Shown piece by piece: positions 10,461-22,059 of a stretch of 64,000 bases of DNA. This stretch comes from Massospora cicadina (Eukaryota > Entomophthoromycota > Entomophthoromycetes > Entomophthorales > Entomophthoraceae): positions 1 through 64,000 of the forward strand of contig JAKSZP010009642.1 in NCBI GenBank assembly GCA_022478985.1, given 5' to 3'. Each line of letters begins with the position of its first letter. Position 1 is the first letter of the stretch. A program made the translations under genes and the position numbers. The notes under the pieces are model-generated. The model ran no database searches, was not told the DNA's origin, and saw only the letters and a program-made list of their open reading frames with translations.

Positions 10461-13400
10461 TTATGGGAAGGGGGAGGGAACGTGTGTAGGGGGCGTAGCC
10501 ACTATTGAGCACGTGTGGAGGAAGGGGTCTGATTTGATGAACCAGACTGGGAACCAGGAGGAGACCAGCTGTCGGCGACGTGGTGGGAGATATCCAAACA
10601 TCCACACTTGAAAGTGATCCACCAAATGAGACCGGAATCTGTGGACAGCTTCAGGGAGGGTGGGGATGGATCCGGCCATGGCACCAAGACAATTGTGTGG
10701 ATAGTCCACATGGCGATTGCAACCACCAGAGCACAAAGGGAGGTGGGGAGGGGGAGGCCATTGATGAAGCAAACATATCTCTTGACAGACTGAAGGGATG
10801 TGTTTGATCCTGGCCTAGCAGACGTTGGACTTCGCGCCATATTACTTTAGAGGTGGGGCACTTCTCCAGGCGGTGAAACAGCGTTCCATACTGGCCACAC
10901 ACGACACAGGATGAGTGTAAAGCATTAGAGCGCTCAGCTGTATGATACACCCGCCTCAGGCAGCGCCACACATGGGAGCGGACTTGAGGCTGCAACAGAG
11001 GATGGTGTGCGTATTTCCATATAGTCTTTTGGGTCTCAGTGGAATAAGGGATGTTCATCATGTCCAGGTAGTCCACCCTGGATAGGACTTGGGGTCGAAT
11101 GGGGATCACGCCATCATGGATGGGTAGCCCCTGTACCTCTTGTGTGAACTGAGGAGAGGGGCGGCCTCTTCAGGTTGTATGTCCACTAATACAAATTCTC
11201 CACTCTGCGCTTTGCATGGAGAGTAGGATTCGTTTGTAGTGGGTTTTGGTCCCGTGAGGACCTGTGGCTGATGTGTGTGATGCGAGGTATTTCATCAGGG
11301 AGTGGGGGTTTGATGGATTGGTGAGGCCCAAGGCTTGGGAGAAGTTGGAGTGGGCCACACGGGACCAGTGTTGGGATGGGAGTGTAGGAGCAGTGATGGC
11401 CGCAATCCAGGTGCCCAGGATCTTGGCGGCATGGGCTTTGAAGTCAAGTAGGCCCATGCCACCATGATGATGAGGGCCAAACATGACCTCTAGCCGTACT
11501 GGTGGAGGGCGGCCTGACCAAAGCCAACCTTGTAGCAAAGCATACAGGGATTTGAAGAAGCTTGGGGAGAAGGGATGGCGTGGGCTCCAAACCAGACTTT
11601 GGATAGGAGCATAGAGTTGGCAAGAACAACCCTGCCAGTGAGGGTAGTAGGGTGGGCTCTGAGAGAGGCGATTCGCTTCGTCACGTTGTCCAGTATATGG
11701 CACTCCATTACTGCTGACGCGGTATCCACCTGCCTCCAACCACACGCCCAGATGGCGTACCGGTCCTATGGTAGGACGTGGCATGAAGGGGAGCACCAGT
11801 GGAGCGGTGTATTTTGAGTTAGTAAGGTGTGGACTTGGGCGAGCAGATGGGCCAGGTTGGGAACTACTTGCTGGGGCCCAGCAGTTCTGAAACTGACCAA
11901 GGAGGATAATTTCGGTTTTGGAGGCGTTCAGTGCCACGTTGCTTACCCGGGAATATTCCTGGATGAGGGCTTCAAGCGCACGTGCATCTTTGTTATTAGA
12001 CACCCCCACCACGCAATCATCTGCAAATGCCATCATCTTGACTGGGGTTTGGCCTGGCACATGGACCCCAGTGAGTTGGGCATTCACATTTCGCAGTAGT
12101 GGGTCAAGGCTGAAGTTGTATAAGAGTGGGCTCAGGGGGTCCCCTTGTCGCAGGCCCCTTTGAGGATGGACTACTTCCATTAGGAAACCTGGGCCGCGCA
12201 CTGCCATTGTTGCAGATTCCGTGAGCAGCATCACCCAGTTAATGAAGCGGGGAGGTAGGTGGAATTATTGGAGGCAGGCCCTAAGGTATTCCCAGTTTAC
12301 TCTATCATAGGCCTTTTGTTGGTCCAAGAATACAAGTGCCCCAGAGGCTGTGGACTGACACACATTAGCCACAGAGTGCACGTTATCCCAAATTGACCTT
12401 CTGGGGATGAAACCAAATTGTTCTGGAGAGATGGTGGCAGATGCTACAGTCCCTAAACGGTTAGCCATGATTTTTGTTAAAATTTTGGTGTCTGTGTTTG
12501 TTAGAGAAATGGGGCGCCAGTTGGCTAAGTCTAGCCTATCCCCTTTCTTGAAGAGTGTGACTGTAAAGGCCTCATGTCCTCCTGGTAGGAGGCGCATTTC
12601 CAACAGGCTTTGGTTGAGTGAGGCTAGCAGCAATGGGGATATATATCTAAAATATTTTTGTAAAACTCATATGGAATGCCATCTGGGCCTGGGCATTTTT
12701 GGTTTGGTGCACCGCAAATGGTAGTCCATAATTCGTTTGGAGTAATTAAATTCATTATTTCTGGGTATCGGAAAATGGTGCAGATAGAGCTCTGTCGAGA
12801 AATTCCGCCATTTCAGCTGGCTGAATTGGTTCAGCTCAGTATAACTTGGAGTAATATCTTTGCATTTCGATTGCCACTTTGGCCGGTGTGTCCATAATAG
12901 AATTATCCGATCTTTGCACCTGTGTGCAGGCCACGCTCTGGCATGGTGCAAATTTTTTTTGAAGAAGTATGCGGTGCACTTGTCACCTTTAGTGATATGT
13001 GTGGCCCTGTATTGGACACAAACCCAATTTTTGTGTTGCCTTTCAAGTGCATTGAGGTGGGCTGCTGCCTCCGCCCACTTCTGGCCCCGTGCAGGGCTAT
13101 ATCCTGAGGCTGGAATGTTGGACTCCAAGTGGGCCAATTCCACCAGCACACACAATATAACCACCAATGTGGCTCGTGAGCATCTGGATGAGAGATGGCG
13201 ATAGTGGTGGATAGTGTCTTCTTTGAAAGTTGCCCATGTGGAAATGGGGTCCGCACAAAACGGTGCAACAAATGATTTTGCCAAAGTTGCCTCTTCCACC
13301 CGCGTGGAAAATCCTGGCAATGCAAGCTGTGGGGGGCAGATTTTGCACCAATGTGGGGCCTTTGCAACTGTGACGGGTAAGTGGTATGTTACCGAGACCA

Positions 13401-14085
13401 GTCGGTGGTCGGAGAATTCCATTTTCATTGTTTTGAAGTGGGAGATGTGGGGTTGGAATTTTGCCGGCACTAGAATAAGGTCAATGCGGGTCATGGACCT
13501 TAATTGGCTATTGTGGATGTGGGGACGCGTCATATTTTCGAGCAGTGGGGCATGTTGTGGCAGTGCATCCATTAACCCAAGGGTGGCTTTTAGAATGCGT
13601 AGTTCTACATGACCCTGTGGGGCGTGGGGTGAGGGCAGCCACCGGTCCATTGGTGAGGTTAGCCAACAGTTCATGTCACCAATTAGGAAAGAATTGGGGG
13701 GTAGTGGGAGGGATTTGACTGATGAGAAAAATTCCCAACACTCTTGTGCACCGTTTGGGGCATAAATGTTGACAATTGTGTGTGCAACATCGGCTCATGA
13801 GAAGGTGACAACAAGCACTCAGTCATTTAGGAATGTTTCTGAAGATGTAAATTTGAAAAAATTGTTTTTCTGAATTAGCACCCCACAGTGCTTTGACCAA
13901 AAGGATAGGGATGGTAGGAGCATTGTTTTCCAAGCTTCCTCAGAACCTCATGGACAGTGGGTTTCCTGGATGGCCAGGATATCCACGGGTAAATTATTTT
14001 GTAAAAAACTCAGTTTCCTAGCCCGGGACGGGGAGGCCTTGAGTCCAGCAATATTCAGCGTCCCTAGAGTGAAGGTTTCCCCCAT
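10461..14085 (-). pseudogene. LINE ORF2: endonuclease, reverse transcriptase, CCHC
   Basis: ORF2 starts at an ATG (14085-14083), 6 bases after the ORF1 stop TAA and in the same frame. N-terminal APE-like endonuclease: TLGTLNIAGLKA, AIQETH, NIYAPN, GDMN, MTRIDLILVP, SDHRLV. RT: CPGPDGIPYEFYKNI, NWRPISLTN, QFGFIPRRS, GLRQGDPLSPLL, and the catalytic MAFADD with its two Asp at 12021-12016. C-terminal CVVCGQYGTLFHRLEKC at 10908-10858. Role: nicks target DNA and copies element RNA in place. Defects: stops at 13948-13950, 13819-13821, 13795-13797, 12265-12267 and 11170-11172 (mostly TGA), a local double frameshift around 12640-12790, and a shifted C-terminus after about 10651. Otherwise one frame runs through almost the whole gene, so decay is recent. 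Confidence 0.9.
10858..10908 (-). other. ORF2 C-terminal zinc-binding motif
   Basis: CVVCGQYGTLFHRLEKC fits the C-X2-C-X7-H-X4-C motif found near the C-terminus of L1-like ORF2 proteins. All four ligands are intact. Confidence 0.8.
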
Positions 14086-14091
14086 CGCACC

Positions 14092-15507
14092 TTAGGTGTG
14101 AGGGGGTGAGCCCCCTGGCCCACCAGCCTCTTCCAGGTCCCCACGGGCTTTCACAGCAGCGTGGGTATTAGCAGCAACGCTATTGGGGTTTTTGTTAATT
14201 TTTGTGGAAAGAGTCGCGTTGGCTTTGGCCTTCGCTTTTTGTTTTCCCGACGTCGGACGAATTTTTTGCGGTGCGGATAAGTTCGGTGCACCGTCGAGTG
14301 GGGCAAAAAATTTTTTTTTGGTTGGGATAGGTCCCAAGTCAGTTTCGATTGGGGCTTGGGTGCAGCGATTGGGTGAGATTGAATCTCCCATTAGATCCTC
14401 AGATTGAGTGGCCCGTTCGGCATGGGCCTCCCAATCTGATTGGGCGATGGATTCCTGAGTTGCTTCCGCCGTGAAGGTCTCCATGTCCTCCTGGCGTTGT
14501 GAGTGTGGGATGGTGGTGGTGACCTTGGCCGCTTCCTTGGCCGCGGTCCTATGGGCCTGCTTGGCCTTCTTCCACTCCTGTGGGGAGATGGGCTTTACCA
14601 ATAGGTAGCAGCCTTGTGCTCCCCATGGGAAAGCCTCCTTGGTGCTTGCGGTTGGTTTGTAGTGTGCCTCTCCGCTGGCCATGGCTGCCGAGGGGTGCTC
14701 TTGGAATGTAATGCCCTCTTTGATGGGGCACGCATGTGCCTTATGGCCAAACGCATCACAGTGGGTGCAAATGGGGGGCGCGCTGTCCACGGTTACCCAG
14801 AATGGGTGGGTGGTGTGCCCTGCAATGTCAATAAAGGTGGAGTGCAGGATCTGGGTTAGGTCCTTCACAATCTCCTCAGTTGGGGTCAGAACTGCGATGG
14901 CTTTGCCGGTGCACAGGTGTGGCATCAGCATGAAATGTTGCATTTCGAAAGATTGTATTTCACCATATATGGTGAGACCATCTTTCAGGTGTTGCTCCAA
15001 AATCTCACGTTTTACCGTAGTAGGCAAAAAGTCAAACGTGAGAAAAATTTGGTTTGATTTTGTCCATCTGGTGCATTTAGTTTTGATGACCTGTTGCCCT
15101 TCGGGGAGGTTGACCACTATGCGCACTGCTGCAGCCTCGTCTGCTGCTATTTTGCTTTCAAAACCTAGGTCCAGCCAACCACATGACATGGAGTGAGGTG
15201 CAACGTACACCGCGGTCAGGAAAATTTTGTGTACATCTTCACAAAATTTTTCCTATAGGGCCGTTTTTTGGATGTCCAGATACACATGGACTCTGAATTC
15301 CACCGATGAAAGTGGCTGGGAATGTGGCGTGTTGATGTACTGGTTGCATCGTGCTTGCCACGCGAGTATCTCCAGGGAAATTGTGACCGCTGGTTTTTTT
15401 AGATTTTTTTCTATTCCACCGGATTCTCTGGGGCGTTTTTGAACGTTAGAGGCCGCAGGCCTTCCACCTGCTCCTCTTGCCTTGCTTGCCCAACTGCTCC
15501 CAGACAT
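14092..15507 (-). pseudogene. LINE ORF1: RNA-binding gag-like protein with CCHC knuckle
   Basis: One reading frame of 471 codons runs from ATG at 15507 to TAA at 14094-14092, broken by a single TAG at 15253-15255 (codon 85). The N-terminus is basic (RGAGGRPAASNVQKRPRESG). The middle (about residues 110-220) has a predicted alternating fold like LINE ORF1 RNA-binding domains. The CCHC knuckle ICTHCDAFGHKAHACP (14728-14769) has all four ligands. The C-terminal third is rich in Ala, Lys, Thr and Pro. Family role: coats element RNA to form the RNP. Translation from the next Met (15210) would still give the knuckle. ORF1 and ORF2 share a frame and are separated only by the stop and two codons. Confidence 0.85.
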
Positions 15508-15566
15508 GGGCGCAGACTAATCCCTCTATGAGATTATCAAACTAGATTTAGTCTTGAATTGAATGG

Positions 15567-15586
15567 GTTGCAAAAGTGTTTGCAAC
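15567..15586. repeat. Perfect hairpin at the LINE 5' end
   Basis: GTTGCAAA-AGTG-TTTGCAAC is an 8-bp perfect inverted repeat with a 4-base loop, only 14 bases from the LINE 5' terminus. It would form a hairpin in the 5' UTR of the element RNA. Confidence 0.5.
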
Positions 15587-15617
15587 GAGAAAAAAAAGTT
15601 TAGGACTCAATCATTTT

Positions 15618-17404
15618 AGTGAGAGCATGTTGGCCGTGATTTTCTTCATGCTGTACCAAATGCTCTTCAATAAAAAAGGTAAAACTTCAAAGGTCATTTG
15701 AGAGAAAATAATTTTAATTAAAAAACCAAAGAAAACAAAACAAAATAGGCCAGTACCCTCACAAGTAAGGACACTGTCTTTTTATAAATGAAAGGGGTAT
15801 TACAGTTAGTTGCACTCTTCTTTGTTCTGTGGCTCTTGGGACAGTATTTTCTCACGCTGCAGGTTTCCAGGGTTCATGCTGAGGAGGAGAGGTCAAATCA
15901 TAAACCATTACAAGATCTTAGGTATGGAGAGTGCTAATTTTTGAGGTGGTGAAAGAACTGAAGTTGGGGGAGGTGATGGGGCATGCTATGGTTGGCTGCC
16001 CCCCAATTTAGCTATTTTTTTAAAAAGAAAATTTTTCTAATTGAGGCACACTCCATCTTTAGAGGTCTGGATCTCAATCAACAGAATTTTTTTAAAATTA
16101 TTGGCATGGAAATTGTGGAAATAATGGGAGGGAGGGTAAAATCCAGTTTAGAAATTTCAAAAAGAATTAGCAAAATCAAATTTCATATCTTAAGTGTCAG
16201 AACCGCCTTCAGAATTTTTTGAAATTTCCAGATTTTTGAGGAAATGGGAGGTGATATTGTTAGACTTACTTGAGGTACTTCTACCGTTTTGCTAGAGTTA
16301 AAGGAGTTCTCTGCACAGGAGCTTAATCATCTCAACATATCAAGTTCTAGGCAGGAGGGGGATCAGGGTGGGCACAAGTATAGGAATTTTCCCAAGATTA
16401 TTTTGGCTTTTCCTATCTAAAAGGAGTAATAGGTACCACCTGGCTTCTTGCTCTTAGTGGAAAGTCTTACAACCTTTATCAGACCACCAGAAGGAGGTCA
16501 TACAAGTCTGTATGGTAATCTTCTTGCATGTCATCCTATGACATAAAACACAGACCCAGTGAGATGATATCTATCATAATTCACCTATTTAAAATGATAA
16601 AAATACTGAGTAAGTATAACCATACATTCATTAAATCTCATCATATACTAACTCCAGTGAAAATATCTTAAGGATCTTTAAATGCTCACGGCCATCTTTG
16701 AGTGTTAAACTCATTACTGGTTAACAAAATAGGGGAGAAAGACAGTATCATAGTCATAGAGGATTTATTTAAAAAATATGCTGATTTTCTTGTGTATATC
16801 TTAAATCACAGCAAAGAGGTGGCTCAGCTCTTTATTTATAGACTTTTCTTCAAAATATAAAAATAAAGATATTTTGAAATAGGTCCCCAGTATATTTATA
16901 AACTTGGGTACAGTTACCGGACAATATGAATATAAATCATCCCAGTCTTTGGCAGACATCCTCAAACTAACGCCTAAAGTGAAAGGTCAACCAGGTTTTG
17001 GAGAAGTACATAAATTGTTATGTATTCACCTGAGAGGATAGTTAGATTAGTTGGCTTTAGTTATACCAATTTGCATTAGACAATAAATTTCATGCTACTA
17101 TTGGAATGTCATCATTCTTTGTGAAACATCATCAGGATCCTGAAACGTTAGGCGGATATGAAAAAGAAAGTGCTTAGAAACTGACAAAATTACTAAAAAA
17201 CTTGATAGATACAAGAAACTCTCAGTGTAAACCATGAACAAGAACTTGGGCACAAAAGGTTATTATTATAACTGAAGAGGTAAAGTGAGGAAACATCAGC
17301 CCAGAAACTGTGTGTTGTATGTTCAAAAGAATACAAAGTTTGAATTAGAAGCAGGAATCTTGGACCTACAGCATTATGCCATTATAAGGTTGTTTTAGTT
17401 TAAA
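15618..17404 (+). other. Decayed middle of E1 (integrase core region), no clear motif
   Basis: By position this should hold the integrase zinc finger and catalytic core of E1, but I cannot recognise their motifs. The part at about 15770-16400 is GC-richer than expected and may be an unrelated insertion. A 79-codon frame at 15983-16222 shows no recognisable domain. Confidence 0.35.
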
Positions 17405-17675
17405 TTATATAGCCTATGAGTTTGCTTTCCACTTAGATTGAAAGCCTATCTAACAATACACACTTCCTAACTATAAAAGTTTAAAGATTGAAATTCCACT
17501 GCCTCTTTGTCCTAAAATCCAGGCAGAGTTAAGTATGAAGTTTTGAGAATACTAGATGACAGATTGAATTGAAGTTTTGGGTAATTAGTTTGTGAGGCTT
17601 ATTGGGTATCCTATTGATAAAGCTACTTAGAATTTAAATCAGATATATGTTGCCTTGACAAAAAAGAAAGTTCAA
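17405..17675 (+). pseudogene. E1 integrase C-terminus and chromodomain
   Basis: Frame pieces read FALPLRLKAYLTIHTS, equivalent to the LPPxxKIHPVFHVS block of the Gypsy integrase C-terminus, then YEVLRILDDRLN (about 17534-17570), equivalent to the YEVEKILDSR start of a chromodomain, and LIGYPIDKAT further on, equivalent to WKGYP..ENTW. A chromodomain at this position defines chromoviruses and in known members steers integration to marked chromatin. The 3' LTR begins about 45 bases later, as expected. The aromatic cage cannot be judged because stops and frameshifts intervene. Confidence 0.65.
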
Positions 17676-17719
17676 AAAATGGATAGCGTAATTATTGAGG
17701 CGCTTCAAATAGACACATT

Positions 17720-18188
17720 GCTCTTACCTTATTTCTATGGAAATAAAATATCACGGCTAAACTTAAAGTTTATAAGAAAAATTAACTGAATAAATCATAC
17801 AAGCTCAGGTATCAGTTAAAAGCGTTAGTATGTTAAGGCAAAATTTATCCATAGATGATGTTGAGAAATAAAAATTTGCAATATCTGGATTTCTGTAAGT
17901 TTTCCTCAAGGGTTCAATCAACTAGGAATTAAGATATATTATTTAGAATAGCTAAACCTCATTTAATATTACAAAGATTCATTGATGTTAAGTTTTATGC
18001 ATAAATAAGAATTTTAAGCTAGAGAAAAACTCAGGCTGCATTTTCTAGGGTACCATTATCAGTATAAATCAAGTCTTCCTTTATGAATATTGTATATTAT
18101 TTAATAGATAAAGTTTATATCAAAATAGCAAAAACAATAAAACTAATACAGAAAGTGAGCTTAATAGAGCCATCAACTTAATGTATAT
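17720..18188 (+). repeat. LTR following E1, left half
   Basis: It aligns with 6585 onwards (CCTTATTTCTATGG, TATCACGGCT, AAAAGCGTTAG). It stops abruptly at 18188, where element A begins, and resumes at 25708. The break carries a 5-bp near-duplication (TATAT/TACAT). Confidence 0.7.
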
Positions 18189-19410
18189 AGTCAGTGCACT
18201 GGCCTCATCTCAATTAACACGTGAGGCTGAAATGCTGCTCAGGGGGTTTACTCCGCGCAGATTAGGCACCAGACAATCTTTCCTAAGATCACAATCATCC
18301 TCGTAGAGCAGACTTTCCTCTGATGCTACTCATTGTAGCATCAATCACTTTAGTAAACTCTGCACTCATGGAGAAACTCTTTGTAGACAATCTTAGACAT
18401 GTTTGTAGTACGTTGGCCCTTAGGACTCAACAAAAGCCATTACAACCTCTCCCATGGTAGCTCAGCTCCAAGGTATTCATGAGAGAGTGTGTCTTCTTCC
18501 AAACAGAGAAGATATCAGACTGGTTACTTTATTCTGTATGTTCAGTTAATCCCAGATTGGTCACTGGTGATTTAATCACTTAAAAAACTATAAGTGCAAG
18601 TAGAAGGATAAACTTGAGATTTTGTGGAAAGGTTTATTATTAAGATAAAAGTTGTTATCTTATACTCTTAAGGATAATCAAGGTATAAAAGTGAATGAAA
18701 TATTATAAAAACTTGAGATTTGTGTTTTAATATAGGGTTATTGAGATCCCCTAGTCAGATGTCTTCTGACTGCTGCTTTTGTAGCTTTATCCATTTGGGC
18801 TAATTCTTTTAGCTGCATACTCCATATCGCGGTGTTTATCCCTTTACCTGGATGTTCAGGAGCCCTTTAACTGGTCTCCACTTCTGGGTGTTGAGCCATT
18901 GTCTCTTCTGCTAATATTGCTTTATTACTAAATTGGGAGATATTCTTCTCAACTTCAGGTTTGTACGATGGTACTCCTATGATGCACCTCACATTGGATT
19001 TTTGAGTAACTCTCAAAATTGTTGGTTTCCTAATTTAGTAATATTCACTTTTGATCCTTGGATGCTTTTGTCTGCTTAATTTGGTCATCTCATCATAGCA
19101 TCATCAGCAGAATACAAATTATTTTGGCTCCCAAAGTTATACAAGTGAGTCAATTTTCATAGTGAATTTTAGTGGCATTGTCAGCTTCATAAAGTAAATC
19201 TCAGACTCTTTAGGCAGAAAATTATTTTGCATGACATCATCCTGAGATCGTTGAAAATTCCTTTGCTCTCCCAAATCAGTATAAGGGCCTTGATCGCCCC
19301 CATAAGCGGTGAGTTGGTCATCTGTACTGACACTGGTCTGGGGTTGAATTCTTTTCATTCCACTGGTCAAGCAATATTCTTCTGCATTGTTTAAGTTCTC
19401 ATCTGTGACA
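18189..19410 (-). repeat. 3' LTR of element A
   Basis: It aligns over its whole length with 24491-25707; shared blocks include GCTGCTCAGGGGGT, GCAGATTAGGCACCAGACAA and GAGAGAGTGTGTCTTCTTCC. On the minus strand it starts TGTCACAGATGAG, preceded by a purine-rich tract, and ends CTGACT. Confidence 0.85.
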
Positions 19411-19425
19411 CTTCCACTCCTAAGT
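19411..19425 (-). other. Polypurine tract of element A (candidate)
   Basis: The minus strand reads AGGAGTGGAAG immediately before the TGTCA start of the 3' LTR, the expected place of the plus-strand DNA primer. Confidence 0.5.
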
Positions 19426-19499
19426 TAAGACCTGAGGAATAATCTGAGGTGTCAGGCATTAAACTATTAGTTAGAATATTAGCATCATAATTCTGGATG

Positions 19500-20460
19500 G
19501 AGTATCTTGCTCCTCTCTTTGTAAAAATATTGGCAGTCCCAGTCCAAATGGCCTGAAACTTCTCAAGTTATGTTCCCCCCAGGTGGTAAAATAAAACCTT
19601 GTCTCCTAGGTTGAACTCCAGTAGGCTAGTGCTTTGCTGACTCTCCCGTTGCTCTGAGGGGTAGTCACTTTAGTGTTGTTTGAAGCCTCTAACTGAATTC
19701 CTATAAGCTCATCAGCTAACTCCTGCTGTTAACTTCCAGGAGACAGGTTCTTCTGATATGTTAGGACTATCAATGCTAGGATGGTTGTCAGAGCTTCCTC
19801 TCACCCATAAAGAGCTTTGAAAGGGGACATTTTATCACTCAGTGGTGGCTCAACTAGCAAGACAACAACGCTGAGGGCAGCAACTTATCCCACTTTAACT
19901 TGTAATTGGGGGCCATCTTCTTCAAAATCCCTACTAAGGCTTCCATTAACTCACTTGACACTTCTATTGGAGGTTGGAGTGTAGGGGACATGAACTGCTG
20001 CTTCACTTCCACTAGATCCATCAGCTTTCTCACTACGTCTGAGATTTTTCTTCCCATTGTCAAATAGTAAAATTTGAGGGTAATCATGCCTCATGATAAC
20101 TTGATTGTATAGTAATTGAGCGGCGGAGTTCAGGTTGTATGTCTTAACCACAGAAGCCTCAACTCACATGTGGTGAAGTTGTCAATAAAAACTAGGATAA
20201 ACTTGATTCTGCTGGAGGCAGTTGGCAAAGAACTCACCACGTCAATTAAGACATTACTGAAAGGTGCTGTGGGGAAATTGCCATTAACTCAAATCGCTTC
20301 TCCAGAAGGCAAAAACTTTCACAAGTTATGCACAGTTCCAAGGATTGATGCACTTCGTTTGACATGCACTCCCAGTAGAACATCTCTTTCAAGTATTCCA
20401 ACTTCTTTTGAAATCTTCCATGGCCCACTTTCTTGTAAGCCTCTATTATCAACTCCATGT
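19500..20460 (-). pseudogene. Element A integrase remnant
   Basis: The minus strand encodes the zinc-finger part (KVGHGRFQKKLEYLKEMFYW, then CITC) in 20246-20458, giving an HHCC pattern. It is followed by core pieces PQILLFDNGK (DNG of the catalytic Asp block) and VRKLMDLVEVKQQF at 19951-20151, and KMAPNYKLKWDKLLPSALLS at 19854-19950. The order matches Ty3/Gypsy integrase, which inserts element cDNA. Frameshifts separate the pieces. Confidence 0.8.
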
Positions 20461-21060
20461 GATTGCTAGGCGGGGTATATTGGTACCAATAGTTTTGTAT
20501 TTTTTTCTGTAGATTTCCATTTTAAAACACCAAGTGTCTTTGGAATATCTCCTCAGGACGCTCTTAAATTCCACTGTCTTGTATTGCCAAGACTCTTCAG
20601 GTAGCCTAATTAGGCCATATAGGTGATTTCTCTCAGGTGCTTGCAAGTGAAACACTAGCAATCTTAATAAGCCATCAGCGTTGAGATGTTTATCTCCTGC
20701 ATTATGTATAATTACAAAATCATATTCTTGGAGGAATACATCCCAACGGGCAAGGCGTCCATCAGAATCCTTCATATTTCTCAACCAGAGGAGCAACCCA
20801 TGATCCGTGACCACCTTAAAATGTACCCCATATGAATAAGGCCCAAAGTGTTTGACTGCTCTGATCACCGCCAAGCATTTGCGCTCAGTAACCGTGTAGT
20901 TCTTCTCAGCTTTATAAGAAAAATTTTAGTAATAATTTTATTGGGCAATCCATCTCGTCTTCATCCAACTGTGTCAAGATCACGCCAAGTCCTATATCAC
21001 TGGCGTCAGTATATAAGTATAATGTCATGTTGAAGTCCAGATAAGATAAGATTGGTGACT
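20449..21060 (-). pseudogene. Element A RNase H remnant
   Basis: A 141-codon frame (20874-20449) reads MAVIRAVKHFGPYSYGVHFK, then VVTDHGLLLWLRNMKDSDGR, then LARWDVFLQEYDFVIIHNAG, then the DGLLRLL end. It is preceded by KNYTVTERKCL. This is the classic Gypsy RNase H order (TExEcLAvi, TDH, RW.L.LQ.Y.F.I.H..G). It digests the RNA of the RNA/DNA hybrid during cDNA synthesis. This is one of the best preserved stretches of element A. Confidence 0.88.
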
Positions 21061-21960
21061 CTACTGATTGTGCCTTTAACTCCACAAAGCTCTGCTTTTG
21101 CTACAGGCCCCACTTGAACTATGGCTCCTTAGCAAGCAGGTAGGTGAGGGGCACAGCTAAGTCCGCGAAATGAGGGATGAATTTCTGGTAGTATCCCACT
21201 ATTCTGAGAAACACTTGGATATATCTCATGCTCCTTGGTGGCTTCATTGCCACAATGGCGTTCACCTTCCCATATTGAGGTCTGATTCCATTAGGGCTAA
21301 TCTTGTGCCCAAGGAACTCTGAGAGTTTCTTGAGGAAAGTACAATTACTTCATTATAACTTCAGATTAGATGTACGCATCTGTTTAAAGACCTCTTGGAG
21401 GTGCTGCAAATGATCATGAAACGTCTATCTGAATACTTTGATGTCATCAAGGTATATTAGCATACTTGATAATTTAAGGTCGCTGAAAATTTAATCCATC
21501 ACACTGGAAGGTAGCAGGGATTGTTGCAGTATCCCCGTGGCATCCTAGTGGGCTCAAACAACACTCAGGCTAATGATCAGGGCTCATTTATCCTGATCCT
21601 CTGGCAAGAGTTCCATCTGCCAGTATCCAGAAGACTAGATCCATTTCCAAAAAGTATTTTTAGCCGCCCAGGCATTTCAAAGTGTCATCAATTCACAGTA
21701 GTGATTATGAGTTCTTCTTGCTTATCTCTTTTAGGTGGCAATAGTCCATGACTACTCTATGGGTTCCATCCTTTTGTGCAGTAGCAACAAAAGAGATGCC
21801 CATGGGCTCTTTGAAGGTCTAATTAGCCCAGCTTCACTAGTTGGTTGAGCTCTTGTGCAATAACTGAATCTTCTGCTTTTAAGTAGCAGTAGGGTTTAGA
21901 TTTGAAAAGTATAGCTTTACTGGTATCCATCTTGTGTACCTCGCCCTTACATAGAACATA
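21061..21960 (-). pseudogene. Element A reverse transcriptase remnant
   Basis: Pieces on the minus strand follow the Gypsy RT order: KAEDSVIAQELNQLVKLG at the N-terminus, HGLLPPKRD where the family has DYRxLN, MPRGYCNNPCYLPV for MPFGLxNAPATFQ, and YTLMTSKYSD where the YLDDI-type block lies, followed by SQSSLGTR. The catalytic YxDD is degraded and stops are frequent. Confidence 0.7.
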
Positions 21961-22059
21961 ATCATTGGAGCTGGTACTATAGATGTCATTAAACTAGTCA
22001 AAAGTTCATTGAGCTCCTTCTGATGCTTAGGAGTCACGTCCCCAAACCTGAGCTTGTCA

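Larger units (their letters stand above)
10326..15600 (-). mobile_element. Near full-length L1-like LINE with perfect 17-bp TSD
   Basis: A 5275-bp GC-rich unit is bounded by the identical 17 bases taggactcaatcatttt at 10309-10325 and 15601-15617. On the minus strand it starts at 15600, encodes ORF1 (15507-14092) and ORF2 (14085 to about 10461), and ends in an A-rich tail containing AATAAA. ORF1 has a CCHC knuckle. ORF2 has an APE-type endonuclease, an RT with GLRQGDPLSPLL and FADD, and a C-terminal C-X2-C-X7-H-X4-C. These place it in the L1-like group. It interrupts E1 and keeps many CpGs, so it is among the youngest insertions in the window. Confidence 0.92.
6585..18188 (+). mobile_element. 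Ty3/Gypsy chromovirus E1, split by a LINE, 3' LTR split by element A
   Basis: Plus-strand order: LTR (6585-7515), protease motif (8251), RT (8659-9420), RNase H (9470-9990), LINE insertion (10326-15600), integrase C-terminus and chromodomain (17405-17675), 3' LTR (17720-18188, continuing at 25708-26246). That is the Ty3/Gypsy order, and a C-terminal chromodomain defines chromoviruses. Every domain is riddled with stops. Gag is not recognisable in 7.5-8.2 kb. Confidence 0.75.

Noticed and set aside
11264..13612. Many plus-strand open frames opposite the LINE (up to 132 codons)
   Set aside because: They are antisense shadows of ORF2, whose endonuclease, RT and CCHC motifs are on the minus strand.
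15983..16222. 79-codon plus-strand frame rich in Phe and Ile
   Set aside because: No recognisable domain, AT-rich composition, no context supporting expression.
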